A stretch of DNA of 30,658 nt. Origin: Onchocerca volvulus (lineage: Eukaryota; Nematoda; Chromadorea; Rhabditida; Onchocercidae). Position numbers and translations under genes: made by a program. The notes under the pieces were generated by a model. It was not told the DNA's origin, did not search any database, and was given only the letters and a program-made list of their open reading frames with translations. Numbering within the stretch: position 1 is the stretch's first letter; the number at the start of each line of letters is the position of its first letter. Below, one piece after another: positions 10,581 to 22,200 of this stretch. The stretch is from positions 1-30,658 of the forward strand of contig HG738173.1 of the NCBI GenBank assembly GCA_000499405.2. Direction: 5' to 3'.

Positions 10581-13500
10581 ATGCCCGGCAAAAAAAGATC
10601 GAGGTCTGGTTATCGTACACGTACAAGGGAAAGACAGCGACGATTAATTGCAAACCAAACAGAGGAAGAACGGGCATCAGCGAATGAGCGAAGAAGACAA
10701 AGAATGGCTCAAATGCGAGCAGAGCGATGTGGAGCCAGACTTCAGGAAGCGCGGTTGCGAGCACGTCAATCTTCTTCGGCAACTTCAGATTTGCTTCCTT
10801 TTGAACAGAACGAATGGCTGAGAGTGGCTGAAAGACGTCAACAAGAAACAGAAGATCAAAGTCGAGTGATTTTAATCGGCTTGCATTCCGGTATAACCCA
10901 GCTGATAATTATTGTTTGAGTCCGCATGTTCTCATTGACACTATGAAAGAAGTATGTGCTTCCTCTGAAATTCAAAGGAGAAGCAAAAGGAATGTGTTGC
11001 GCTGCTGGAAAAATTAAGCTACCTCAACTTGAAGAACCACCAGAGCCATTAGAAACTTTGCTTGCCGGATATACTGACGAATCAAAGCGTTTCCTAACTA
11101 AAATCAGAAAATATAACTCCTGCTTCCAAATGACATCGTTCGGGGCAGAAATCGTGAAGATGGAATTCATGCCAACTTTCAAAGTGAAAGGGCAAATTTA
11201 TCATAAAGCTGACTCTCTGCTTCCGTTGCCAGATGGTCAGTATAAATTCCTACAAATGTATTTCATAGGTGATAGCAATGATGGATTGGTTGCACGTTGC
11301 AGAATTCATGCCGACATAGAAAGATCCATCGTTTCCCAATTGCAACAGCTCCTTCACGAAAAAAATAATTTAGTGCGTTTGTTCAAAATAGTAATTGATA
11401 TGATCCATCTGATACACACAAGATTGTAATTCATGCTTATAAAACATTTGCTGGAGAAACATGCGAAGATTCAATGCTCCAACTATAGACGAAGTGGCAA
11501 TTGTTATTGTCGGAAATCAATTCGAACCTAGAGATATTGTTCTTCACAGGAGAAACGAACAATTGGTGAAAATTGCAGAAACTCATCGATGCTACGATGC
11601 TCTCCAATATCCAATCATTTTTTGGGGCCGATGGATATCACTTCAATTTGGAGATGATAAATCCAATAAGTGGCGAAGAAACAAATAAGAAATGCAGCGC
11701 AATGAACTATTATTCATACCGATTAATGATTCGAGAGAATGAAGACAATTACATTTTGAAATGCCGTCAGTTGTTTCACCAATATATCGTAGATATGTAT
11801 GCAAAAATCGAAACCGAACGTTTGCTATTCATCCGTTTGAATCAGACCAAGCTTCGCTCTGAAGAATATATCCATTTGCGGGATGCAGTTGTAAACGACG
11901 GTAATACAACTAACATTGGAAGTCTAACGATTTTGCCATCTTCATATGCAGGCAATCCACGTCATACGCATGAGTACGCTCAAAATGTAATTGCATATGT
12001 TCGCCAATACGGGCGTCCAGATCTATTCATTACATTCATGTGCAATCCAGCTTGGGAGGATTTACAAAATCTCTTACTTCCTGGGCAATCGACGATGGAT
12101 AGGCATAACATCACAGCACGTGTTTTCAGACAGAAGCTGAAATCGCTGATGAATTTCATGACAAAACATGAAGTTTTTGAGTCTGTACGCTGCTGGATGT
12201 ACTCACTGGAATGGCAGAAGAGAGGACTGCCACATGCACATATACTAACCTGGCTTTATCGCAAGATCACTTCAAATGGAATCGACGATGTAATATGCGC
12301 TGAAATACCGGATGTCGATGTCGATAAGGATTTGTATGAAGTTGTGACGAAAAATATGATACATGGACCTTGCGGTACATTGAATCCAAAATCACCGTGC
12401 ATGATAGACGGAAAATGCTCTAAGCGATATCCTCGAGCATTTATATCCAACACAGTTACAGGAAGCGATGGATATCCTTTATACAGAAGAAGATCAGCAG
12501 AAGATGGCGGTAAATTAGCAACCATACACATGTCGAATGGTGACATCGAAGTAGATAACCAGTGAGTTGTTCCATTATTCACCTTTGCTATTAAAAGCAT
12601 TCAAAGCGCACATAAACGTGGAATACTGTAATTCCGTTAAATCGATCAAATACATTTGTAAGTACGTGAATAAAGGCAGCGATATGGCAGTTTTTGGTGT
12701 GCAGCCTGAAAGAAGTGATAGGAATGCGGTATTACATATCGATGAAATCGCACAGTATCAGGCTGGAAGATACATAAGCAGCAATGAAGCTGTATGGCGA
12801 ATTCTTTCATTTCCCATATATGAACGAAGTCCGGCTGTAGTTCACTTGGCAGTACATCTAGAAAATGGACAACGTATATTTCACAGTCAACCCTGAATCC
12901 ACCGGCTACAACTTTAACTGCTTTCTTCACATTATATCGAAAAGACCCATTTGCGAAAACACTGCTATGCTCGGAAGTGCCTACATATTACACATGGAAT
13001 GCGAGTAGAAAATCAGTTGAACGAAGCAAACGAGGAGAACCAGTTGACGGACAATCAGGCAGATTCAAACAAACTACGATAGGCAGATTGTACACAGTGC
13101 ATTCTAATCAGGGCGAATGCTTCTTCCTTCGCATATTGTTAGTAAATGTGTCCTGTCCAACCTCCTTCCAGCAATCAAAAATTGTCAGCAGCATTACACA
13201 TGCTACTTTCCGCAGTGCATGTCAAGCTTTGAATTTATTGGAGAACGACCGACACTGAGATGTATGCCTATATGAAGCTTGCAACATGTCACATCCAAAT
13301 CAAATTCGTACACTGTTTGCAATCATATTGACCGCCTGCTCTCCTTCATCTCCAGCGGAGTTATGGGAGAAATATAAATCATATATGGATGAAGATATTC
13401 TGCATCGACTACGCAGCGAAAATTCAAATATGAACATGGACTTCACAGCAGAAATCTACAACGAAGCTTTGATAATGATTGAAGATATGTGTTTCCAAAT

Positions 13501-14984
13501 TGCGAACAAAGTTCTCAGTCAATTGGGAATGCCACCACCGAATCGATCTGCTGCTGCATCGCGAGCAAAATTACGACATGGCTGATCTTTCGCCATATGT
13601 GAAATCAAATATTTCTAAGCTTATGTTTGAGCAGAAAACCATTTACGATCAAACAATGCAAAATGTCAGTAAGGGAGTTGGAGAAATCTTCTTTTTAGAT
13701 GCGCCAGGCGGAACTAGTAAACGTTCCTAATTAGATTGATTCTGGCAACAATTAGATCCCAAAATGGCATAGCCTTAGCTCTTGCATCATCCGGAATATC
13801 CTCAACATTGCTACCAGGTGGAAGAACTGCTCATTCCGTTTTGAAATTACCATTGAACATTCAATTGATTGAAACTCCCACATGCAACATTTCCAAGACA
13901 TCGGGCATGGGTAAAGTATTGCAAAAATGCAAACTTATTGTTTGGGATGAATGTAGAATGGCGCACAAAAAATCGATCGAGGCTCTTGATCGATCATTGC
14001 AAGATTTGCATGGAAATATCAAACCATTTGGGGACAAACTAACATTGTTTGCAGGAGATTTCAGGCAAACATTACCTGTAATTCCTCGATCGACACCAAG
14101 CGGACGAAATTAATGCTTGCCTGAAATACTCTGCTTTGTGGAGTCACGTAAAGAAGTTAAAATTAACTACAAATATGCGTGTTCAACTGCAAAACGATCG
14201 ATCAGCAGGAATATTCTCATATCAATTGCTGGAAAATAGAAACGGAGAAATGCCGGTTGATCTGACCACAGGACGAATTACATTGCCTCATAACTTCTGC
14301 AATTTAGTAACCTCAAAAGAAGAGTTGGTTGAAAAAGTATTTCTCAATATTCAAATTAATTATAAGAATCAGGATTGGTTGAGTGTACGAGCTATTCTTG
14401 CGGTCAGTAACAAAGACGTCGACAAACTCAACAATATTATACAATCTAACATTCAAAGCGAGATAGTCACACATAAATTCTTCGACACTGTTGTGGAAGC
14501 AGATGAAGCGTTTAATTATCCAACAGAATTTTTGAATTCACTCGATCTGCCAGGGATGACACCGCACGTACTGCAGTTGAAAATCGGCGTGTCAATTATC
14601 ATGTTGCGAAATATCAACCAGCCAAAAGTTTGCAACAGCACGCGGCTTGCAGTAAAAAAATTAATGAGCAACGTCATAGAAGCATCAATCTTGACAGGAC
14701 CTTTCAAAGGTGAAGATGTCCTTATTCCACGCATTTCTAAAATTCCAGCGGAAATGCCATTTCAGTTTAAGAGATTGCAATTCCCAGTTCGATTGGCGTT
14801 TGCATTCACCATCAACAAAGCCCAGGGTCAGTGGTCAGAATTGTGCGGTTTAGATCTGGAGACCGATTGCTTTTCACATGAACAATTATATGTTGCGTGT
14901 TCTAGAGTCGGCAAACCAGACAGTCTCTATATCTACACAGACAATGGAACAACAAAAAATATTGTATACCCACAAGTATTGTAA
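10581..14984 (+). pseudogene. Helitron RepHel transposase (HUH nuclease + Pif1-like helicase), broken
   Basis: Would nick and unwind DNA for rolling-circle transposition. In order: Arg-rich N terminus from ATG 10581; conserved N region CCAAGKIKLPQLEEPPEPL, then IRKYNSCFQMTSFGA (10956-11429); RRFNAPTIDEVAIVIVG (11464); Rep domain 11573-12896 with PDLFITFMCNPAW, the HUH signature PHAHI (HAH at 12233-12241) and the tyrosine motif YICKYVNKGSD (Tyr codons 12651 and 12663); linker VPTYYTWN and ATFRSACQALNLLE; helicase Walker A DAPGGTSK (13698-13721), Walker B LIVWDE, motif V FTINKAQGQ and motif VI EQLYVACSRVGKPDSLYIYT. It is spread over three frames with about nine breaks, including a TGA at 13256-13258 where the family has Trp and a frameshift directly after the Walker A lysine. 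It cannot make a full protein. Confidence 0.92.
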
Positions 14985-15260
14985 AATTAAACATATCAGA
15001 TGTTGGAGAAAGCTGAATTATCGTAGCGCTGCGCCAAACGAATTTTTTAAATCCGCCTCACACCATGTCTTCATGAAGGGAAGAATTTATTCACCGCGCC
15101 AACTTTCTGCATTGACTGCGACTACTTCCTCCAACATTTTTGATTCTCAGTGAATTTACTGTGAAATTTCAACCAGTTCCTTTAATCTGTCTCTAAAGTT
15201 TTTTTTTTTCTATAGATTAGCTGAAGCCGGACACGCAAAGCGTGGTCGGTCCCCATAGAT

Positions 15261-15299
15261 AGCTGGCTTGGCCATGCGGAGCATGGCCAAGCCAGCTAG
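15261..15299 (+). terminator. Helitron 3' terminal hairpin and CTAG end
   Basis: Perfect 17-bp inverted repeat AGCTGGCTTGGCCATGC with a 3-base loop, whose last CT is the start of CTAG. In Helitrons this hairpin serves as the rolling-circle replication terminator. This is the best-preserved of the three such ends in the window. Confidence 0.9.
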
Positions 15300-16267
15300 T
15301 TGGAAAATAATGACGTAATTTGAGATGCCTATTCTTGCTACGCATTGCTGTTGAACTTAGCCATACAAGGCTTAAATTTTGAAACCTCTACATGATTTTT
15401 TTATCCTTTTTCATCTAAAATATATTATTTTCTCTTTATATAGTTGAAACAAAATAATTAAAAGCAAAACATGAGAAATGCACATCACGCACATTTAATT
15501 GATTCCTAGAAATCTGATCCCAAAATCGACTGTTAGCATTATGCTCAAGTCCACTTTATTCTAAATATAAATTAACGGACAAAATAAGATTTATTAAGCA
15601 AAACAGCGTTTGCAGCAAAATATATAAAACCTTAAGTTTTAAAACCACAAGTTTTTTCCCATAAATGAAAAAAATTTTAGATTGTCTAAATGAGGTAATC
15701 ATGCTTCGGAGATTTGAATCAAATCACAATGAAGTGGTTGTTGTATTGAATTAGGTATATCTATCTGTACGATCAGAAATTATCAAAAAACGGAATATCC
15801 GAATTCCTTTTGAAAATAAAAGGATAATATAGTGTAGAAAAGGAATCAAAAGACTGGAATATTTATATGGCAGTGAATGTTATAACAGAAACCCATTAAG
15901 TGGTTTGACAATATCTTTAATCTAATTCAAACGATTAAGTAATAATACTAGCGATAATAATAAAAAATAAAGTTAGAAGATACAAGGTGTTTGATAAAAA
16001 ATTATAAATTTGTAAACTGATTGAAATATCTATGAAAGTGGAAAGACATGCGACAAGAACAAAACACACGGTTAAATAGAAACAACATTAAACTGGCTTG
16101 TTCATTTCTATTAAGACCTTAGCAGAAGAATCTTTGTGATACACATGCCTCAATCTCTTATTTAATTACATTTATACAAATCTCACAGGAATTAAAATAT
16201 TTTTTTCCTTCTGAAACTCTCCAATTATTGGTTCTGTTCCATTTGGATCAACAAAATTTCAGTGTTT
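15300..16267. other. Non-coding sequence between Helitron and P4H gene B
   Basis: 15300-15660 is specific to flank copy 2. 15660-15790 resumes the flank repeat, matching about 890-1020 and 29600-29720. 15840-16267 matches the 3' flank of gene A. No gene seen. Confidence 0.5.
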
Positions 16268-19200
16268 TCATTTCATTTTCTTTGGTTTCTTAGCTTCTGA
16301 CCTAATATTTAAATGATGTTTCGGTTCGGGAGCTCCTAAATCACCAACATATCGTTCCTGATCGAACTGATCCAAACCACATGGTCGACGCCATTCTTGT
16401 CCTCGTTCATGAAACCATTTGTTAGCAGTCCATTTAATTCCGGTTAATACCGGACATGCAGCATGCAGAGTGCGCATATCTATTTCACCACTACGCATCA
16501 AATTATACCAAAATAGTGCTGCATTCTGCAGAAATCCACATAATATATTAATCAAGCACATCGCAAATTAAACTGTAGTAGTTTAAGCATAATTAATATC
16601 AATTTTTCTACACTCGAGCAAATTTTCCGGAATTTGCATAAATCTCAAAAATTTCCAGACGGATATGCATTTCGACTAATTCTGCCCATTTATCGCATAA
16701 ATTTTCTTCTCTTATTCAACCTACTATATAGGAAAAATAGATTAAGCAAGTAATGAAGTAGAATCCGAATTAACTTTCTATTTCTCTGCAAAAATCACTA
16801 AGAGAAAATTTGTGCGATGACAGCATTTAGTTGATTATTATGTAGTATCTAATATCTAACAGTTCACCTTGATACATGGTATTGACATTTTCAAGTCAAT
16901 AAATACTGTTCCACCTCTGATTTCCGGTTCAGTCATCTGTAATCAAATGAAAACAATTGTTTGTACAAATTGCTAAAAGAATTGAATTATTCAATTCAGA
17001 AGTAAATGAAATGGAAATGAATGAATACGTAGATCAAAACTGTAGCTATTCGATTCCCAGTTCCCAATTCTTTATAAGCAGACTGATCTCCACTCTAAAA
17101 TTATAATTTTTTGTCATTAACATATGAACTAATTAAGAAAATCTCAAAGACAAGTTTTTAGCGATGTATGCTTACCCAAACGCATTTTAATAATTTGTGT
17201 TAAAGAGTATTTATTTTTGAAAGTCAGATTGTTTCCATTAACCTCATTTTTAAAGTTTCTCATTCGAAATGTATTTTGAAAGAAAAATTTAAAGAAATCG
17301 CATTAATGTATAACATACAATAATGATAAAACGTAGAATAGCCGTATGATAACACTTACTCTTGCACAGTCTAAATGAGATTCGTAATGCCCACCAACTC
17401 CATAATTCTGTATCTGAAATATTTTAGATATTTAAAGTGATTAAAATTTATAGAATAAAAATTTATAGATTACTGGTTGTGACCTCTCAGTATTTGAAAA
17501 AATTTATTAGCACTATCAGCCATTTTACAAGAATTCCATCTGAAACTACAAAATAGCATAAAACTTGTTATTTTCATGATTTTAAATTCTCACGATTTTT
17601 ATTTTTGGAATTTAGAAATCTGGAGAAATGACCTGAAGTTCTTCCGCGGTTTCTACTTCGAGATTCGTTGCCAAATCAAGACGTCTGTCGATGCGGTTAA
17701 CTACTTCATGTTCCGTTGATCTCAACCAAGCACTGAGAATGAACCTCACTATACAGTAAAAATTTAGATCAGACAAAAAATTACAGTTTTTTGCTTCGCT
17801 CATTAAACAGATAAAGTATCTACATTTGGAATAGCGATCTATTTTTCCCGGCCTCACTAATTAATCAAAAATGAAGAAAAACAATGAGAATTATTATTTT
17901 GCTTTTGGCAATCTTATCTCCCCAGAACTCATCGAAAAAGTCCGAGATTATGATCACTAAGGAGTAATAGAGTTCAAAAAGCGCGGTAAACATACTTTCC
18001 TTCAAAATATTAAACAAAAGAACAAACGTATTTCCTACTAAAATGGTAATCATGTTTACCATCAAAAGGGAGGAACGTTAAATAACAAGGATAAATATGT
18101 TTCCGAAACGATAGACATGTTGACCGCTAAAATGCTCCGATCAAAAGAAAAACAAGGCGAAATCGACCAATCATGTGACAACGAATCGCTGATCAGAAAA
18201 GACGATGAATCCCCAAAGGGATATTTAAGAATCAGATTTTGGAGAACCAGGATATTTCTTTGGCTACAAGTTCAGTTCTCGAGAAGAATAGTTTTCTCCA
18301 ACTCTCTGCATCAGTTCGACTATTCGATAATTCACAACCAACGTTTCAACATCAACAAATCGACAACCCCGATCGACACGAGCGACAATTCAACAGAAAG
18401 CCATTAATAGTATTCCTTATATTCATCGTTATATTTTTCCTCTTAATTTCCACTATTGTAAGATGCAATACTATTTATAATATCTTATAAATCAAATAAA
18501 AGCTATTGTTGACCTAGTAGAGTCACCACATCGAGAAGAACTGCAATCCAAATTATAAATCGACTCGGATCTCTACAAATTTTGATCATCACGAAACAAA
18601 TTCCATTTCTTCTTTTCTTCGGTGATTCCTTCGGCTTCTGTTTGCTTGATTAATATCCATTCTGCCAAGCTGTAACCAATTTATAGTCTTTGTTATGAAT
18701 CTTTCTTTCTCAATTATTAGTGTTTGTAGCCACTCGAATTTTCCTTTCATTGTTAATTTTGCTGAACTTGAAGTTCGAACAGTCGTTCTGTACGAGTTCT
18801 CAAGTTCAACAAAATAAAATAACGAAGAAAGGAAAATTCGAGTGACTATAAGTAATTTTATCCATTTGCTGTAACGACTTCCATTTATGAGTTTAAAACT
18901 CGCGTTGATGTAAGTTGTAGCCTTTGCGATAGTTCTTGTTTCTAATTCTTCGATCCCTTCTTTGAAATTGATTTCTCAATGTAACCACATGGATTAATTT
19001 TGCTTTAACCATATGGCTCATACTTCACAATTTTTCGCGGAGATATTCGCTTTGTTGCAATATTAACAGGATTATGCTCGTTTGGAATGTTTCGAAACAG
19101 AAATTTTTCTTACCGTATTTTCTCGACAGGGTTTTGTACGAATCGCAATAGGAGTCTGGAATGGTTTTGAATCCAGTGAATGGCATACTTGGAATCGGAC

Positions 19201-22200
19201 CATAAGATTACCGCCTTGGTTTCCAACTCCAGTTGCTTGATCATGAAATTTTCTGCTCGCATCCCGATCAACAACTCCAATTAAGGTATGGTCATTCCTT
19301 TAATTCGTGCGATCTCATATTCGACTAGCCAACAAATATAAAGGAGCAAATACAAGTCCATGTCTTCAGAGATGCATCCAATGTGGTGTATTTTGCAGCA
19401 ATGTATTTTCGAAGTCACAGAATTCAAAGAACAGAAACATTCTTAGTCTTTGCTAAATCACAGATCGCACCAATTAAAGAAATGACTATATCTCGATTGG
19501 AATTATTAGCAATGCTCATCGGAGTGCGAGCAGCACATTTCATGATCAAGCAATTGGAATTGGAAATAAGGGTGGCAACTTATGGTCCGACTCCAATTCC
19601 AACTGGGCCATTCACTAGATGCAAAACACCATTCCAGGCTCTTACCGCGATTCGTACAAAACCATGTCGAAGAAATATGGAAAGCCAAATTTTCGTTCCG
19701 ATACATTTCAAGTGAGTATAATCCTGTTGATATTGTAAGAAAGGGAATATCTCAGCGAAACTTGGGAAATATGAGCCATTTGGTTAAAGAAAAACTAATC
19801 CATTTGGGCACATTGGGAATTCAATTTCAAAGAAGAGATTGAAGAACCAGAAGAAAAACAATCACAATGGTTACAACCTACATCATTATGAGTTTTAAAA
19901 TCATAAAATAACATCGTTTCAGCAAATGACTAAAATTACTACGAACGACTGTACGAGTTCTCAAGTTCATCAAAATAACAACGAAAGGAAAATACGAATG
20001 GCTACAAACACTATCAATTGAGAAAGAAAGATTCACAACCGAAAACTACAACTTGACAGAAATGGATATTAATCAAACAAACACAAGCCGAAGGAATCAC
20101 CGAAGAAGGAAAAGAAAAATGGAATTTATATCGTGATGATCAAAATTTGTGGAGATCTCTGAATTGATTGGAAAATTCAAAATTAGAGGATGGCAGTAAA
20201 TGCTCCATCTACTTCCAAGGCACAATCCAATAACCGATTTCCTCATACAACAACATCCCGAAGACTTTCACCGTGATGGAATCGCTCATACGTTTGTAAA
20301 AATGTGACGTAAATTTCGGGTACCTAAAGCAAAAGTGAAGTTAAACAAGTCCTGAATAAACTGGGTTTGAAAACGGTGGTTTGAAAACTACCAAACTGTT
20401 CCAGCTTCCGGACATGCTCAACCTCTCAGAAAATCGAATCAGTCGATCTAGAACTTTCGCACATGAGGGTCTAGACCACCTGTGTCCCTCTTTGTCAAAA
20501 ATGATCGTGGTGTGATCAAAAGATGGGACAGCTTATTCACATGTTTTATAAGAGCGGTGTATTTGAAACCAGCAGACAACCTATTTGCTGAATGTTTTTT
20601 TGCATATCATTAGAAGATTCATTGCTCGACGAGGTTATCCCAAATCAATTATGAGTGACAATGCAAGCCAATTCAATTGGTTTTCAAGACTATGATGGAA
20701 CAGGACATCAAACTAACGAATGCGAAAAAAGGTATGATCTGGGAAAATATAGTACCAAGAGCCACTTGGAGTGGAGGAGTTTGTAAGAGAATCATTGGAT
20801 TAACAGAAAGAGCTACGAAAAGAACTATCGGAGAAGGCTATTGTTGAAGAGAGAATTAATAACTTTAATAATAGAAATCCAGGGAATACTCAATCCTTGA
20901 CCACTAATTTGCATAAACTTCGACAATTATGTGATCATACATCTAAATGATTTCATCTCTCTTAATGCCTCTTTGATTACAACACTCGCCAAAGACAATG
21001 ATCAAGAGGAATTTATTCCTCATAAACTAAGGAACAAGGAAAAACTTGTTAGACATTGATCAAATACGCTGGAAGCTTTGGACACTTGCTGGGAGATCTG
21101 GAAAAATGAATATTTAACCAGTCTCAGAGAAAGAACTGAAAGACAATGCACATCCCCCAGTAATGTAGAAATCAGAATACCGCGAGGAAGAAATAGTGCT
21201 AATTAACAAATCTAATATTTCTCGTGGTATGTGAAAATTAGTTAAGATCAAGGAAATTAAAAAAGAAAAAGATGAGAAAGCTGGAAATTCCATTTTATAA
21301 TGCCACATGGAAGATTCCTCATTAAATCAATAAAAATTTCGAGAGGTTGATGATGTTTCTAGTTCAAGAAGTCAGTCACCACTATTCGAGATACCAATGC
21401 AAGAAATCGATAAGAGGAACCTTTTGCATTACAAACGAGAAGTGCTGCTAAAAAACGAATCCAAACAGAATCTGAATGCTTTTCACCATACCCCTCACAT
21501 TTTTCCTTTTCAAGATCTCAATTTTCCTTCGATCGGGAATGTCGGAAAGGTCCGAAAATTATAATCACCAAGTAGTCGAATTCAAAAAGAGCGATAAACA
21601 TTTTTCTTTCCAAAACATTAAACAAAGAAACAAACATGTTTCCCGCCAAAACGATAATAATATTTACCACCAAAAAGAGAAACATGTTTAATAAGAGAGG
21701 ATAAATATGTTTCCCGCCGAAATGATAGACATTTTACCGCGAAAATACTCTTATCAACAGAGAAACAAGACAAAGACGACCAGTCATGTGATAACGAGTC
21801 ATAGATAAAGAGAGAAAGAGGAGCCCGGAAGGATATATAAGGATCGGATTTTAAAGAATCAGGACACTTCTTTGGCTGTAAGTTTAATTTTCGAGAGGGA
21901 TAGTTTTCTACAACTCTCTGCATTAGTTCGCATGTTCAACAATTCACAGCCATCTCAATCAACACTTCAACATTTACGAATCGACAATCCAGATCGATAC
22001 GAACGACAATTTAATAGAAGGCCCTTATTAGTATCCTTTATATTCATCGTGTATTCATTTTTATTGTTCACTATTGTAAAGTGCGATGTTATTTATAATA
22101 TCGTATAGATCAAATAAAAGTTATTGTTGACCTAATGGAGTCACCACATCAAGAAGAATCCAGTCCAAATTGCCAATCGATCAGATTTTTTTCCGAACAA

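Larger units (their letters stand above)
9666..15299 (+). mobile_element. Helitron, near full length, with decayed RepHel gene
   Basis: A rolling-circle DNA transposon of 5634 bp. The 5' end is TCAATATAAATAAAATG preceded by A (9665). The 3' end is a perfect 17-bp stem hairpin (15261-15277 / 15281-15297, loop GGA) overlapping the terminal CTAG (15296-15299), followed by T (15300). This fits the Helitron rules: 5'-TC, 3'-CTRR, insertion between A and T, no target-site duplication. The 5' segment shares CAAGTTTTGACACAA-type sequence with the small Helitrons in intron 4 of both P4H genes. A short inverted echo of the 5' end (CTATAGATTAG, near 15210) lies just before the 3' hairpin. It is present only in flank copy 2, so it inserted after or independently of the duplication. 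Confidence 0.92.
17930..22180 (+). mobile_element. Degenerate BEL/Pao LTR retrotransposon in intron 7 of gene B
   Basis: Two direct LTRs (about 17930-18563 and 21540-22180) flank a 3-kb interior that contains only the 3' part of pol. Protein traces are of BEL/Pao type. The host intron sequence matches gene A intron 7 up to about 17900 and resumes at about 22200, so the element is absent from gene A. LTR ends approximate TG...CA; the left TG has mutated to CA. No clear target-site duplication was identified. Gag, protease and reverse transcriptase are missing, replaced by an inverted copy of the RNase H-integrase segment. It cannot move by itself. Confidence 0.88.

Noticed and set aside
12256..12600. 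114-codon minus-strand ORF
   Set aside because: Antisense shadow of the Helitron Rep domain, which has clear motifs on the plus strand.
18117..18407. 96-codon plus-strand ORF overlapping the 5' LTR
   Set aside because: Different frame from the one shared with the 3' LTR, where the equivalent frame is closed.
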